A stretch of 35,696 nt of DNA from Candidatus Parcubacteria bacterium (GCA_003599595.1 QZIP01000027.1:1-35696); one strand, 5' to 3'; counted from the stretch's first letter, positions 1-7,972 are shown. A program made the numbers and translations. The notes: generated by a model from the sequence alone, not told the origin.

Positions 1-1
1 C

Positions 2-886
2 TTGCATAAATCTGTTGAGTGGGTGGCACAAGATATTAAGAATAGACTGAAAAAAGAAATAGGTGAAGTGATTACGTTAAGTGTAGGCGTATCTTTTAAT
101 AAACTTTTGGCAAAACTTGCTTCTGGCACAAATAAGCCGGATGGGTTTGCTGTTATAGACAAAGACAATCTACAGCATTTTTATAGGAATACTGAGCTTA
201 CCGATATTTGCGGGATAGGTGAGAGATTAAAAATAAGACTAAACTGTTTGTCAATTTATACTTTTGAACATTTACAGAAAGCTTCTCTTCTAGTTTTGAA
301 AAAAGAGTTTGGAAATGTAATGGCAGATCATTTGAAAAAACTTGCTTACCTCCGGGATGATTCTTCCGTTATTCCCTATGATCAGCCTCAAATTATTAAG
401 TCTGTGGGTAGAAATTATTGTTTGTCTCAAAATGAATATGACCAAACTAAGATAATGAAGACTGTGTATGAGCTGTGTTGTGAAGTTGGGGTTAAGCTTA
501 GAAAACTTAATAAAAAGGCCCGGACTGTTGGGCTGGCTTTATCTGGAGACAGAAGCGAGTCAAGTGAGAAGACAATTTTAAGATACATAGATCTAGATAA
601 AGATATTTTTGATGTTTGTAAATATATTTATGACAAATGGAAATGGAATTCTATGGTGAGACAGATAAGGGTTTGGACAGTTAATTTGACTGATTACAAT
701 ACTACAACGATTGGCTTGTTTGAAAATAAGCGGTTAGATGGTGTGGTTAAAATAGTAGATAGGATTAATGAAAAATATGGAGGGGAAACCATAAGAAATG
801 GATCTTTGATCTATACAGATAAACTTAAGACTAAGCCAAATGGTTATATGGCAGATAGATATGAAAGAAGTCTGTTTTGGAAATAG
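2..886 (+). CDS. dinB: DNA polymerase IV-like Y-family polymerase (5' truncated by window edge)
   Basis: Error-prone translesion DNA polymerase; only the C-terminal ~294 residues are in the window. The track's TTG 'start' is just the first in-frame codon at the edge, so the palm metal-binding residues (N-terminal DxD and SxDE) lie upstream and cannot be checked. Visible family signatures are the end of the palm (GVSFNKLLAKLAS followed by NKPDGF), a helix-hairpin-helix thumb (DICGIGERLKIRL) and the little-finger domain (about residues 130-260, starting KSVGRNY). The C-terminus ends RSLFWK; I do not see a clear QLxLF clamp-binding motif. It converges with the minus-strand ATPase gene 33 bp downstream. 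Family members usually act in damage tolerance, which fits lexA and uvrABC in the same window. The family call is firm; choosing DinB over a UmuC-like paralogue is less so. Confidence 0.88.
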   Translation: MHKSVEWVAQDIKNRLKKEIGEVITLSVGVSFNKLLAKLASGTNKPDGFAVIDKDNLQHFYRNTELTDICGIGERLKIRLNCLSIYTFEHLQKASLLVLKKEFGNVMADHLKKLAYLRDDSSVIPYDQPQIIKSVGRNYCLSQNEYDQTKIMKTVYELCCEVGVKLRKLNKKARTVGLALSGDRSESSEKTILRYIDLDKDIFDVCKYIYDKWKWNSMVRQIRVWTVNLTDYNTTTIGLFENKRLDGVVKIVDRINEKYGGETIRNGSLIYTDKLKTKPNGYMADRYERSLFWK

Positions 887-919
887 AAACAAACTGTTTA
901 ATCTTGAATGTTATTATGC

Positions 920-1693
920 TTAGTGAAAGAGACCAAGCCTCGTATTTACTTCTGCTGCTTCTTCTTCAGAAAATCCGTAACCCTCACTACCTTTAAGCGA
1001 TAAATTATACCAAGTATGAAGAACTTCTTCTTCACTATTTTCTCCTCTAAGGAGTTCCAGTGTTCTGGGATAGCAGGGATAATTATCAACAATATATTTT
1101 GTCAACCCTGATGGTACTCCCCGGAGCTCTAAATATTCCACCGCAATTTCTTTGGGAAGTGGTTTGGGGTGCATTTCATAAATAGTGGATTGTCCGCCTA
1201 TGACTTTTTCAGCCTCTATTAAGGGTTGAATTCTTCTCCCTCTTTGTTCTGTTATGTTGACCGGAATCAAGCCCACTACTCCTTTGTACCCTTGCTTATG
1301 TAATAAATCTAGAACTTTAACCAATGTATCTCCATTAAACATTTGTAATTCATCTAAAATAATAATTCCTACTTTTTGAAAATCTGCTTCGCTTGTTTGC
1401 TTATTAATTCCTTCAATTATTGCTTTAGGCACTTCTTCATTTTTGTATCCTGCTAAACGTTGACAATCGTATCTAGCACACCTATATCCTTTCTCTGTTC
1501 CTACCGATACTATGTTGGGCACCAAGTTAACTGATTTACCAGATCCTCCTGGTGCTGTAACTATTACCAAGCTATTTCCCTGATCAATTAGATCAACCAT
1601 TTTTTCTGCATCTGGTTTCCATAAAGCTTTAATTGCTTCAGAATTAGCCTGTATTCTTGTGTCTAATGTACATACTAGATCTTCAGCACTCAT
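920..1693 (-). CDS. P-loop ATPase of unknown function (AAA/STAND-like)
   Basis: I recognise the fold but not the function. A Walker A motif is clear (VTAPGGSGKS, about residues 45-54), followed by a Walker B (GIIILDELQMF, about residues 109-119) of AAA/STAND-type NTPases. The region after it (residues 170-257, with PKPLPKEIAVEYL and YPRTLELL) is compatible with the helical lid of ORC/STAND-type ATPases. There is no signal peptide or membrane segment. At 257 aa it holds essentially only the ATPase module, with no effector or repeat domain. It lies directly downstream of the HD-domain gene on the same strand, 86 bp away. That gap holds a dyad repeat also found upstream of the HD gene. A TATAAT box sits 11 nt before the ATG. 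It could be an NTPase switch, a loader, or half of a small defence-like pair; the sequence does not decide. Confidence 0.6.
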   Translation of the reverse strand: MSAEDLVCTLDTRIQANSEAIKALWKPDAEKMVDLIDQGNSLVIVTAPGGSGKSVNLVPNIVSVGTEKGYRCARYDCQRLAGYKNEEVPKAIIEGINKQTSEADFQKVGIIILDELQMFNGDTLVKVLDLLHKQGYKGVVGLIPVNITEQRGRRIQPLIEAEKVIGGQSTIYEMHPKPLPKEIAVEYLELRGVPSGLTKYIVDNYPCYPRTLELLRGENSEEEVLHTWYNLSLKGSEGYGFSEEEAAEVNTRLGLFH

Positions 1694-1704
1694 AATATGT
1701 CTTA

Positions 1705-1710
1705 ATTATA
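1705..1710 (-). promoter_or_regulatory. -10 box of the P-loop ATPase gene
   Basis: TATAAT on the minus strand ends 11 nt before the ATG of the ATPase gene, predicting a leader of about 5 nt. No convincing -35 is visible at 17 nt. Confidence 0.4.
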
Positions 1711-1738
1711 CTATTTTTTTAAATTTAGTGTTTTTTTA

Positions 1739-1773
1739 TGTGATTCCACCTGTGTACCTGTGAGGTGGAATAT
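1739..1773. repeat. Dyad repeat, copy 1 (between HD and ATPase genes)
   Basis: A perfect 9-bp inverted repeat (ATTCCACCT / AGGTGGAAT, 11-nt centre) sits in a 35-bp block. The block matches copy 2 upstream of the HD gene at about 29 of 35 positions, most differences being transitions. On the minus strand the hairpin is followed by A residues rather than T, so it does not look like an intrinsic terminator for the HD gene. It lies about 46 nt upstream of the ATPase start. A shared operator or a duplicated small element are both possible. Confidence 0.6.
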
Positions 1774-1779
1774 TTTGAT

Positions 1780-2406
1780 TTAAACTTTAGTATTTAGTAA
1801 TTCTTTGAACTTTAAGTTTATTTGGTTGTCCGTTATTGAGTTAATGTTGGTCTTTATGTTTTGGGTTATTATTTCTTCTACTTTGTTTGCGTTTTCTAGG
1901 GTTTCTTGATAATTGTCCATACCAACACGGTTTTTTAAGTCATCAAGCCTGTCTTTTAGAGAAAGTATGCCTTTGGGGCCAATTCTCATATCACAATAAA
2001 TAGGGATTAGGGATTCAATGTTTTTATTATTGATTAAGCGAGGAATATAGCTCCATTCTAAATTATTTACGAGTTTAACACTTGTTTTACTTAAGCCAAT
2101 TTTTTCGCAAATTTTAACTGTTGCTAGATGTTCATCTTTTCCATACTTAGATTTTAAGTTCTCCTGATGTTTTCTTAAGTTCTCGATGTCTTCTTCTAAC
2201 ATACCAAACTGCTTCTGTTTTGCAAGATCAAAGGTCATAGACTTTGCGATGTCGTGAAAGAGACACGTTTGGACAATTGAAAGTTTATCAATTTGGAGAT
2301 CTTTCCACTCTTCTACAATAATTTGTGCAAGAGCAGCAACCCTAAGCATATGTTCCTGGAGAGATTGAGGAATTTTATAATCTTTATAAATTTGATGGAT
2401 TTTCAT
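1780..2406 (-). CDS. HD-domain protein (predicted metal-dependent phosphohydrolase)
   Basis: A 208-aa cytoplasmic protein with the ordered HD-superfamily metal ligands: a first His in QEHMLRVAAL (about residue 19), the HD pair in CLFHDIAKS (about 52-53), and a late Asp in YCDMRIGPKG (about 138). These enzymes hydrolyse phosphate esters of nucleotides or nucleic acids; the substrate here is unknown. The C-terminal ~60 residues are helical and charged. The gene is bracketed by two copies of a 35-bp dyad repeat. The upstream copy supplies a TAGAAT hexamer ending exactly 6 nt before the ATG, suggesting a leaderless transcript. It precedes the P-loop ATPase gene on the same strand. The fold is secure; the function is not. 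Confidence 0.75.
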   Translation of the reverse strand: MKIHQIYKDYKIPQSLQEHMLRVAALAQIIVEEWKDLQIDKLSIVQTCLFHDIAKSMTFDLAKQKQFGMLEEDIENLRKHQENLKSKYGKDEHLATVKICEKIGLSKTSVKLVNNLEWSYIPRLINNKNIESLIPIYCDMRIGPKGILSLKDRLDDLKNRVGMDNYQETLENANKVEEIITQNIKTNINSITDNQINLKFKELLNTKV

Positions 2407-2408
2407 AA

Positions 2409-2443
2409 TGTGATTCTACCTATGCACCTGGGAGGTGAAATAG
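2409..2443. repeat. Dyad repeat, copy 2, overlapping the HD gene promoter
   Basis: A 35-bp block similar to the one at 1739-1773, with a less perfect stem (ATTCTACCT / AGGTGAAAT). On the minus strand it contains TAGAAT (2413-2418), a plausible -10 that ends 6 nt before the HD start codon. Anything binding the dyad would cover the promoter. It is followed by a further small inverted repeat (TAGGT...ACCTA). Confidence 0.55.
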
Positions 2444-2466
2444 GTAGTGCACCTAGGGATTTTGTG

Positions 2467-2539
2467 TGAGCCGTACGGGTCTCGAACCTGTAACCTGCTG
2501 CTTAAGAGGCAGCTGCTCTACCAATTGAGCTAACGGCCC
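2467..2539 (-). tRNA. trnK: tRNA-Lys (CUU)
   Basis: The minus strand folds into a full cloverleaf. The acceptor GGGCCGT pairs with ACGGCTC (one G-U), the D arm contains AGCTCAATTGGTAGAGC, the anticodon stem CTGCC/GGCAG closes loop TCTTAAG or equivalently CTG/CAG closes a loop carrying CTT, and the T arm contains GGTTCGAGACC. The anticodon CTT reads AAG (Lys). The discriminator is A and the 3' CCA is not encoded (CAC follows), so it must be added post-transcriptionally. Confidence 0.95.
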
Positions 2540-2731
2540 ATACCCTTGCGGGTAATTTTAAATATCAAATATAAAATTTCAAATAGTCTGGTATTGATTG
2601 TATGCTTTTTTTGAAACTAAATACAAAACTTATTCTATCAGAGACTAGCGACTAATGTCTAATGCATGTCTTATATAGTGTGCTTGGTTGTAATAGAGCC
2701 TGTATTAGCAATTTCAGCCTGTTTGTTAGGG
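2540..2731. other. Spacer between the two tRNA genes
   Basis: It holds no supportable gene. It contains a short TACCC/GGGTA hairpin next to tRNA-Lys, a stretch of AAATATCAAATATAAAATTTCAAAT-like low-complexity sequence of the degenerate heptad kind seen elsewhere in the window, and a GACTAGCGACTAATGTCTAATG stretch of imperfect 7-8-nt repeats. Confidence 0.5.
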
Positions 2732-2803
2732 CGCCTTCGGAGAGAGTCGAACTCTCACTACTGGTTCCGAAGACCAGCGCTCTATCCATTGAGCTACGAA
2801 GGC
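2732..2803 (-). tRNA. trnR: tRNA-Arg (UCG)
   Basis: Minus-strand cloverleaf with a perfect 7-bp acceptor (GCCTTCG / CGAAGGC), a D arm with AGCTCAATGGATAGAGC, an anticodon stem CTGGT/ACCAG closing loop CTTCGGA (anticodon TCG, reading CGA and related Arg codons), and a T arm GAGAG/CTCTC around TTCGA. The discriminator is G and CCA is not encoded. The plus-strand ORF at 2662-2871 runs through this tRNA and is spurious. Confidence 0.95.
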
Positions 2804-2927
2804 ATAACGGGCATAGTTATAGGCGCGTTTACATACTAATTTTAACAAAAATGGGCCATTATAACAATTGAAGCTAAATTTCAGACAATCAGAATATACT
2901 TTTATATAGTGTGTTTTTTTGTTATAC

Positions 2928-2958
2928 TTGTTAAGATCTTGAACTAGTTTTTTATACT
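2928..2958 (+). promoter_or_regulatory. Probable promoter of the GT2 gene
   Basis: TTGTTA (2928-2933) and TATACT (2953-2958) are separated by 19 bp, and the -10 ends 9 nt before the ATG of the glycosyltransferase. This implies a leader of at most a few nucleotides. No Shine-Dalgarno is visible. Confidence 0.4.
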
Positions 2959-2967
2959 TATTCCAAT

Positions 2968-3897
2968 ATGAATTTTTTGTTTAGTATTGTCATACCTGTA
3001 TGTAATGAAAAGGATAGCTTGAGAGAGTTAACTAAAAAGGTGCAAACCAGATTAAGCTCTTTTAAGAAGCCATATGAAATAATTTTTATAGATGATGGCT
3101 CTACTGATACCTCACTTGATGTCTTAAATGATCTTAAAAGACATTTTGAAAATATAAGCGTTTATTCTTTTAGAAAAAATGTGGGAAAAACATATGCTTT
3201 AATGCTGGGTTTTTCAAAAGCAAAAGGTGAATATATTGTTACTTTAGATGCAGATCTTCAAGATGATCCTCAAAGTATAAAAGAATTATTCAGCAAAATC
3301 AAAAGAGGTAATTATGATTTGGTTACCGGATGGAGAAAAGATAGAAAAGATAGTTTTAAGAAAAAAATATTGTCCAGCTTTTCCAATAAAATTATAAGTA
3401 CTTTGTTTGATTTGAAAATCCATGATTTAAATAGCGGAATAAAGATATACAAATCAAGTGTTGCTAAGGATTTAAAGCTGTATGGAGGAATGCATAGGTT
3501 TATTCCTTTAATAGCAAGTGAAATGGGTTACAAAGTGGGAGAAACTGAAGTTTTACATCTGGAGAGAAGATATGGAGAGTCAAAATACAAAATGACTAAA
3601 TTTATCTCAGATATTCCTGATTTAATTTCTGTTTATTTTTTAACAAGATATACCAGAAGACCACTGCATTTTTTTGGCAAATTTGGAAGTCTTGTATTTC
3701 TTATTGGCTTTATATTTTTTATATATTTAGGATTTTCCTGGCTGGGGGGAAATCCCATTGGGACAAGACCATTGTTTTTATTTGCATTAATATTAATATT
3801 AACCGGAATACAGATTGTATTTACAGGAGTAATAGCTGATCTGATAATCAACAAAGGATTTAGGGATGATGATATTTTCCCCTTGAAGTATGATTGA
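2968..3897 (+). CDS. Family 2 glycosyltransferase, polyprenyl-phosphate sugar synthase type (DPM1/GtrB-like)
   Basis: Predicted to transfer a sugar from a nucleotide donor to polyprenyl phosphate on the inner face of the membrane. The N-terminal GT-A domain has the usual motifs in order: FSIVIPVCNEKDSLREL (start), IIFIDDGSTDTS (about residue 40), the metal-binding DADLQDDP (about 94-101), and YGESKY near 195. Two hydrophobic helices follow (about 235-260 and 270-295), the typical membrane anchor of GtrB/ArnC-type enzymes. Its length of 309 aa is normal. The stop overlaps the next gene's start by 8 bp (ATGATTGA), so translation is probably coupled to the flippase/DUF2079 fusion. The sugar cannot be read from sequence; mannose or glucose are the usual substrates. 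Confidence 0.88.
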   Translation: MNFLFSIVIPVCNEKDSLRELTKKVQTRLSSFKKPYEIIFIDDGSTDTSLDVLNDLKRHFENISVYSFRKNVGKTYALMLGFSKAKGEYIVTLDADLQDDPQSIKELFSKIKRGNYDLVTGWRKDRKDSFKKKILSSFSNKIISTLFDLKIHDLNSGIKIYKSSVAKDLKLYGGMHRFIPLIASEMGYKVGETEVLHLERRYGESKYKMTKFISDIPDLISVYFLTRYTRRPLHFFGKFGSLVFLIGFIFFIYLGFSWLGGNPIGTRPLFLFALILILTGIQIVFTGVIADLIINKGFRDDDIFPLKYD

Positions 3898-6277
3898 GAG
3901 GCTTAGTAAATTTAAAAAAGCGGCAGGATTTTTTCTTGGATACCCCTTAACAATATTATCTTTTTACTTTATTTTCAAAGTTATCTTTTCATCGTTTGAC
4001 AAACTTAAATTAGATATAAATTCAGTCAATATTCCTGTTTTTGGGTTGGGAATTATCTGCTTAACCGTTTTTTATTTTATAAGATCATTGATTTGGAAAA
4101 TGATTTTGGAAAAAATGGGATACGGTACGGAGCTGGTATCCTCTATTTATTTGTTTTCCTTTACAGAAATTAGGAAATATATTCCTGGTAATATTTTTTC
4201 TTTTGCTTCCCGGGTGGATGTATTTAATAAAAGGTTTAATATTCCTCATAAAACATTGATTAAGTTAATATTTGTAGATTTTTTAATTATGGTGGTAAGC
4301 AGTGCCTTTATAAGCATTCCAGGTTTTATGTATGTGAAGAATATCTTATTTAAACAAGGTTCTTTAAATTACTTTAACTCTTCAATTTTGTTATTTGGTT
4401 TGTTTTTAGGCTTTGTCCTTGTTTTTTTCTATTTATTTAAGAAATACAGATTTTTGGGATTAAAAAAAACCTTTTTAAAATACGTACCGTTTTTTGACAT
4501 CTTTTTAGTTTCTTGTCTAATGTGGGTATTTTTTGGTATTGGGAGTTATTTTATTTCTGCCTCACTTGCCTATATTGATTTGCAGCTTTTTATATATATT
4601 TGTTCATTTTTGGTTTTAACATGGTTTATTGGGTATATTTCATTAATTACCCCTGCAGGACTGGGTGTGAGAGAGGCTATTCTTATTGCAGGACTATCAA
4701 ATATTTTGCCTTTATATGTTACATCTTTAATAGCTGTTGTATCAAGAATCTCAATGATTGTTGCTGAAATTTTAAATTTGTCTTTATTGTATTTCATACA
4801 GAGAGTTTCATTTGCCAAGCAAATATTTAACTGGATAATTGTAAATAAGCACGCGGTAATTCTTCTATTTTTAGCAATAATTTATAGCGCTTATTTTAAT
4901 TATGTTGCCTTTGAGAAGCACCTTAATTTTTTTACGGGAAGATTTGATTTGGGAAATATGGATCAGACAGTCTGGAATACGTTAAATGGTAGGATATTTA
5001 CGCTTACAAATCCAGATGGTCTTAACATTGTTTCAAGACTAGGAATTCATGCTGATTTTATACTGATTCTGCTTGCTCCGTTCTATGTTTTATGGCAGGA
5101 TCCAAGAATGTTGTTATTTATCCAGACCATTGTTTTGTCATTTGGTGCTATTTTTGTATACTTAATTAGCAAGGAGGTAATTAATGGCACTGGCCGCAAA
5201 ATCCATGAAGTTAAAAATCTTTCTCTTGTTTTTGCAGTTTCCTACTTATTAAACCCCCTTTTACAAAAACAAAATTTATTTGATTTTCATCCCAATACGC
5301 TTGCTACTACATTTCTGCTTGCAGCATTCTTTTTCTATATCAAAAAGAAAGTTTTGTATTTTATTTTATTCTTGGTTTTGTCTGTTCTTACAAAGGAAAA
5401 TGTTTATTTAATCTCTGCAGTATTTGGTTTGCATATGCTTATTAAGGGTAAGCGGTTATACGGTGCTATTATGGTTGTTTCATCTCTACTTTTGTTTTAT
5501 TTGCTTGTTGCAGTTTTCATCCCCCAAGCAAGAGGACAGGATCATTTTGCTATTTCATATTATCAACAATTTGGTGATTCTCCCGCTCAAATAATAAAAA
5601 ATATTGTTTTATATCCTGATAAAAGCATTCTGTCATTAATTACTGTTGACAGCCTTAAATATTTTTCAACATTAATGGTGTCAACCGGTTTCATACAGCT
5701 TTTTAATCCTTGGTATTTGATTTTTGCAGGCCCTACCCTTTTTATTAATTTGCTCTCCGGAAATCAAAATATGATGTCAATTAATTTTCATTATGCAGCA
5801 ACAATAATTCCATTTATGTATATTTCTTCTGTATATGGGGCAAAATTTATTCTTACAAAATGTAACAAGGTAAATATTAAAATTCTAACTTGCTATATTC
5901 TCTTTTTTTCCTTGTTGTCCTCCTGGATGTTTGGTGTTCTGCCAGGTTCGCAGCATCCTTCTGTTGAGGTTTTTAATAGTAGAACTGCGAATAATAAAGA
6001 GATAAAGAGGTTTCTTTCCCAGGTTCCTTCTGATATTAGCGTTGCGGCAACTAATAATCTGGGTGCGCATTTGACTCATAGGGAAAAAATCTACACTGTT
6101 CCAAATGGCGTTTATGAGGCAGATATGACTGTGTTTTTGTTAAATGATGTTTTTGCAAAACCTTCTCCAGATGAACAAGCTAAGATGGTTGAGAACTTAA
6201 AACTAAACAGGGACTATAGACTAGTTAAAGAGATAGGCGGTGTGTTTTGGGTCTTTGAGAAAATTCGAACGTACTAG
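3890..6277 (+). CDS. Fusion: flippase-like (UPF0104/LPG-synthase TM) domain + DUF2079 GT-C-like membrane domain
   Basis: A 795-aa polytopic membrane protein with two recognisable halves. Residues ~1-310 match the UPF0104/AglD-type flippase-like family: multiple helices, the IRKYIPGNIFSFASR motif near 100, and TPAGLGVREAIL near 255. Residues ~320-795 resemble DUF2079. They contain RFDLGNMDQTVWNT after the first helix, SRLGIHADFILILLAPFY next, many more helices, and an extracytoplasmic C-terminal tail (about 690-795). The acidic motif in the first outside loop is where GT-C glycosyltransferases place their catalytic Asp. I infer that one chain carries both lipid-sugar translocation and transfer. 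The 8-bp overlap with the upstream GT2 gene supports a common pathway. The domain calls are good; the biochemical role is inference. Confidence 0.8.
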   Translation: MIERLSKFKKAAGFFLGYPLTILSFYFIFKVIFSSFDKLKLDINSVNIPVFGLGIICLTVFYFIRSLIWKMILEKMGYGTELVSSIYLFSFTEIRKYIPGNIFSFASRVDVFNKRFNIPHKTLIKLIFVDFLIMVVSSAFISIPGFMYVKNILFKQGSLNYFNSSILLFGLFLGFVLVFFYLFKKYRFLGLKKTFLKYVPFFDIFLVSCLMWVFFGIGSYFISASLAYIDLQLFIYICSFLVLTWFIGYISLITPAGLGVREAILIAGLSNILPLYVTSLIAVVSRISMIVAEILNLSLLYFIQRVSFAKQIFNWIIVNKHAVILLFLAIIYSAYFNYVAFEKHLNFFTGRFDLGNMDQTVWNTLNGRIFTLTNPDGLNIVSRLGIHADFILILLAPFYVLWQDPRMLLFIQTIVLSFGAIFVYLISKEVINGTGRKIHEVKNLSLVFAVSYLLNPLLQKQNLFDFHPNTLATTFLLAAFFFYIKKKVLYFILFLVLSVLTKENVYLISAVFGLHMLIKGKRLYGAIMVVSSLLLFYLLVAVFIPQARGQDHFAISYYQQFGDSPAQIIKNIVLYPDKSILSLITVDSLKYFSTLMVSTGFIQLFNPWYLIFAGPTLFINLLSGNQNMMSINFHYAATIIPFMYISSVYGAKFILTKCNKVNIKILTCYILFFSLLSSWMFGVLPGSQHPSVEVFNSRTANNKEIKRFLSQVPSDISVAATNNLGAHLTHREKIYTVPNGVYEADMTVFLLNDVFAKPSPDEQAKMVENLKLNRDYRLVKEIGGVFWVFEKIRTY

Positions 6278-6339
6278 ATATACCATTTGCAAATGAATTT
6301 GCTGCTTACAGATTTCACTGATAATCGATATTGTGGGGT

Positions 6340-7686
6340 TTATTTTTTATATATATTGTATTCGTAAGGGAAGTAAAGAAAAGATGCAGGTACGTCATCA
6401 ATAAGGTATTTTTGAAAATCAGCGTAAATATCAACTCTTTTATTTATGTCCGATATTGACCTTCCGTCTTCTAATAGTTTGTCTATTCTAAGATTTCTAT
6501 AATGGGTAATATTGTTAACCTGATTTGAGTGCCATATTGTGTATTGGTCCGGATCTTTTCTTACTTTAAAAGAGTAAAGAAGGATTTGAAAACTGGAAGG
6601 TATTTCATTTACAACTTTAATTTTTGTTTTGACTCCTAAAGATTTCCACCTTTGCTGAATAATCTTTGCAACGTCTTTATATTCCTCTGTTGTTGTAAGC
6701 TCTAATTCTTTGTCAACTTCATTATTCTCCAGTAGTGTTTTTGCTATAGAAATGTCTGATATTTGGTAATTAGGGGTTTGAGAATAATAAATTGAGTTTG
6801 GAGGTATGGGGGAATATGCTCTTTCTCCCTGATTAAATTCTTCAGGTAGTGCATAATTTAAGGCTTGGCGGAGTTTTTTATCCTGGAGATGCTGGTCATT
6901 ATTGTTATAAAAAATAGTTATCAGCTGATTGTAGTTGATGTATTTTTCTATTTTTACATTTTTCCATTCCTTGAAACTTTTATCTTTAATAGATAAATTT
7001 TTAACTCCAGTAATTTTATCTACTTCTCCTAACAAAAATGCCAACTTTAATGATTCCTGTGTTGAATAAAAATTAATTATCTTTTTACTACTTTTGTCTT
7101 TTGTGTTTTGAATAGTGAGCGATTTTACGAATCCAGCGTTAAAATCAATTTTATTTAATTTGTATGCTCCCACTCCTGAAAGATTATCTATAAATATAGG
7201 CTTTGAAACCTGCGAAAGAAAAGGAGAGTAAGGGTTTTTTAAGTCATATTCAACTTTATACTTATCTAAAACTTTTTTTTGGACATCTTTAAAATTTAGG
7301 TTTAATGTTTCTGCTGTAAATTCTTTTCCATTATGAAAATTAATATTTTTTTTGAGGTAAAAAATGTATTTTTTGCCCTGATCTTTAATCTCCCATTTAT
7401 AAGCAAGGGATGGTTTTATTTCTCCAGTTTGATCAATTTTTGTTAAGCCTTCGCTTAGATCATATACTTTTTCTTCCGGCAGATTTTTTAAATCATACAC
7501 TCCTGCGTAGCCAATTTTTTCAACCTTTCTTTCCAATAGTGGTGACAGATAAAACTGTAAGAGCAAATATCCTGCAAAGAATGCAAATACACCTAGAATT
7601 AGAGATGTTAATATTGTTTTCTTTAACTTCTTAAAATATGCTTTCAGAAGCCAGATATGGTATCTTTTTCTTGCAATTAAAACCAT
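6340..7686 (-). CDS. Membrane-anchored family 5 extracellular solute-binding protein (oligopeptide-binding type)
   Basis: A 448-aa SBP_bac_5 (OppA/DppA-like) protein. The N-terminus has a basic stretch and one hydrophobic helix (about residues 25-50) with no lipobox Cys, so it is probably held by an uncleaved anchor rather than as a lipoprotein. The binding fold follows: GLTKIDQTGEIKPSLAYKW and YIFYLKKNINFHNGKEFTAE are typical of the family, and KLRQALNYALP is the usual middle motif. It is shorter than the common 500-550 aa. No permease or ATPase genes are adjacent, so in this window it is an orphan receptor. It lies downstream of secG on the same strand and converges with the membrane fusion gene. 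The ligand is unknown. Confidence 0.8.
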   Translation of the reverse strand: MVLIARKRYHIWLLKAYFKKLKKTILTSLILGVFAFFAGYLLLQFYLSPLLERKVEKIGYAGVYDLKNLPEEKVYDLSEGLTKIDQTGEIKPSLAYKWEIKDQGKKYIFYLKKNINFHNGKEFTAETLNLNFKDVQKKVLDKYKVEYDLKNPYSPFLSQVSKPIFIDNLSGVGAYKLNKIDFNAGFVKSLTIQNTKDKSSKKIINFYSTQESLKLAFLLGEVDKITGVKNLSIKDKSFKEWKNVKIEKYINYNQLITIFYNNNDQHLQDKKLRQALNYALPEEFNQGERAYSPIPPNSIYYSQTPNYQISDISIAKTLLENNEVDKELELTTTEEYKDVAKIIQQRWKSLGVKTKIKVVNEIPSSFQILLYSFKVRKDPDQYTIWHSNQVNNITHYRNLRIDKLLEDGRSISDINKRVDIYADFQKYLIDDVPASFLYFPYEYNIYKK

Positions 7687-7756
7687 AAGCTTTTATTTCT
7701 GATAAAAGAATAGTACAAATTTCAAATTATTCATTTGAGCAAGTAAATTGCCAAAC

Positions 7757-7972
7757 CTATCTCACAAGAAGCAGGAGAATTGATAATGAAGCAAATATGA
7801 CACTTAGAATGATTGTGACATAATAAAGAAATCTTTCTAGCCCCCTTTTACTTCTATATGTTTCTCCTGTTCCGCCAAATGCAATACCAACCTGAGAGCC
7901 TCTAGACTGCAGGATTATAGACACAATTAGCAAGGTAGAAACAATTATTTGCAAAAAAAGCAGTGTATTCAT
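7757..7972 (-). CDS. secG: SecG, preprotein translocase subunit
   Basis: A 71-aa two-helix protein of the Sec translocon. The first helix (about residues 3-22) and second helix (about 48-68) flank the cytoplasmic loop with SRGSQVGIAFGGTGE, which is close to the SecG consensus (LLQxG...G.AFGG). Its start overlaps the stop of the upstream membrane-protein gene by one base (TAATG), suggesting translational coupling. SecG helps SecA-driven export, which several products in this window require (signal-peptide transglutaminase-like protein, glycosidase-like protein, binding protein). Confidence 0.92.
   Translation of the reverse strand: MNTLLFLQIIVSTLLIVSIILQSRGSQVGIAFGGTGETYRSKRGLERFLYYVTIILSVIFASLSILLLLVR

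Noticed and set aside
1739-1773. Intrinsic terminator of the HD gene
   Set aside because: The stem is followed on the minus strand by A residues, not a T-tract, and a second copy precedes the HD gene itself.
2662-2871. 69-aa plus-strand ORF in the track
   Set aside because: It reads across the complete minus-strand tRNA-Arg cloverleaf and has no protein features.
6284-6295. CATTTGCAAATG palindrome between convergent genes
   Set aside because: A single 12-bp palindrome in AT-rich DNA with no T-run or repeat elsewhere is not enough to support a function.
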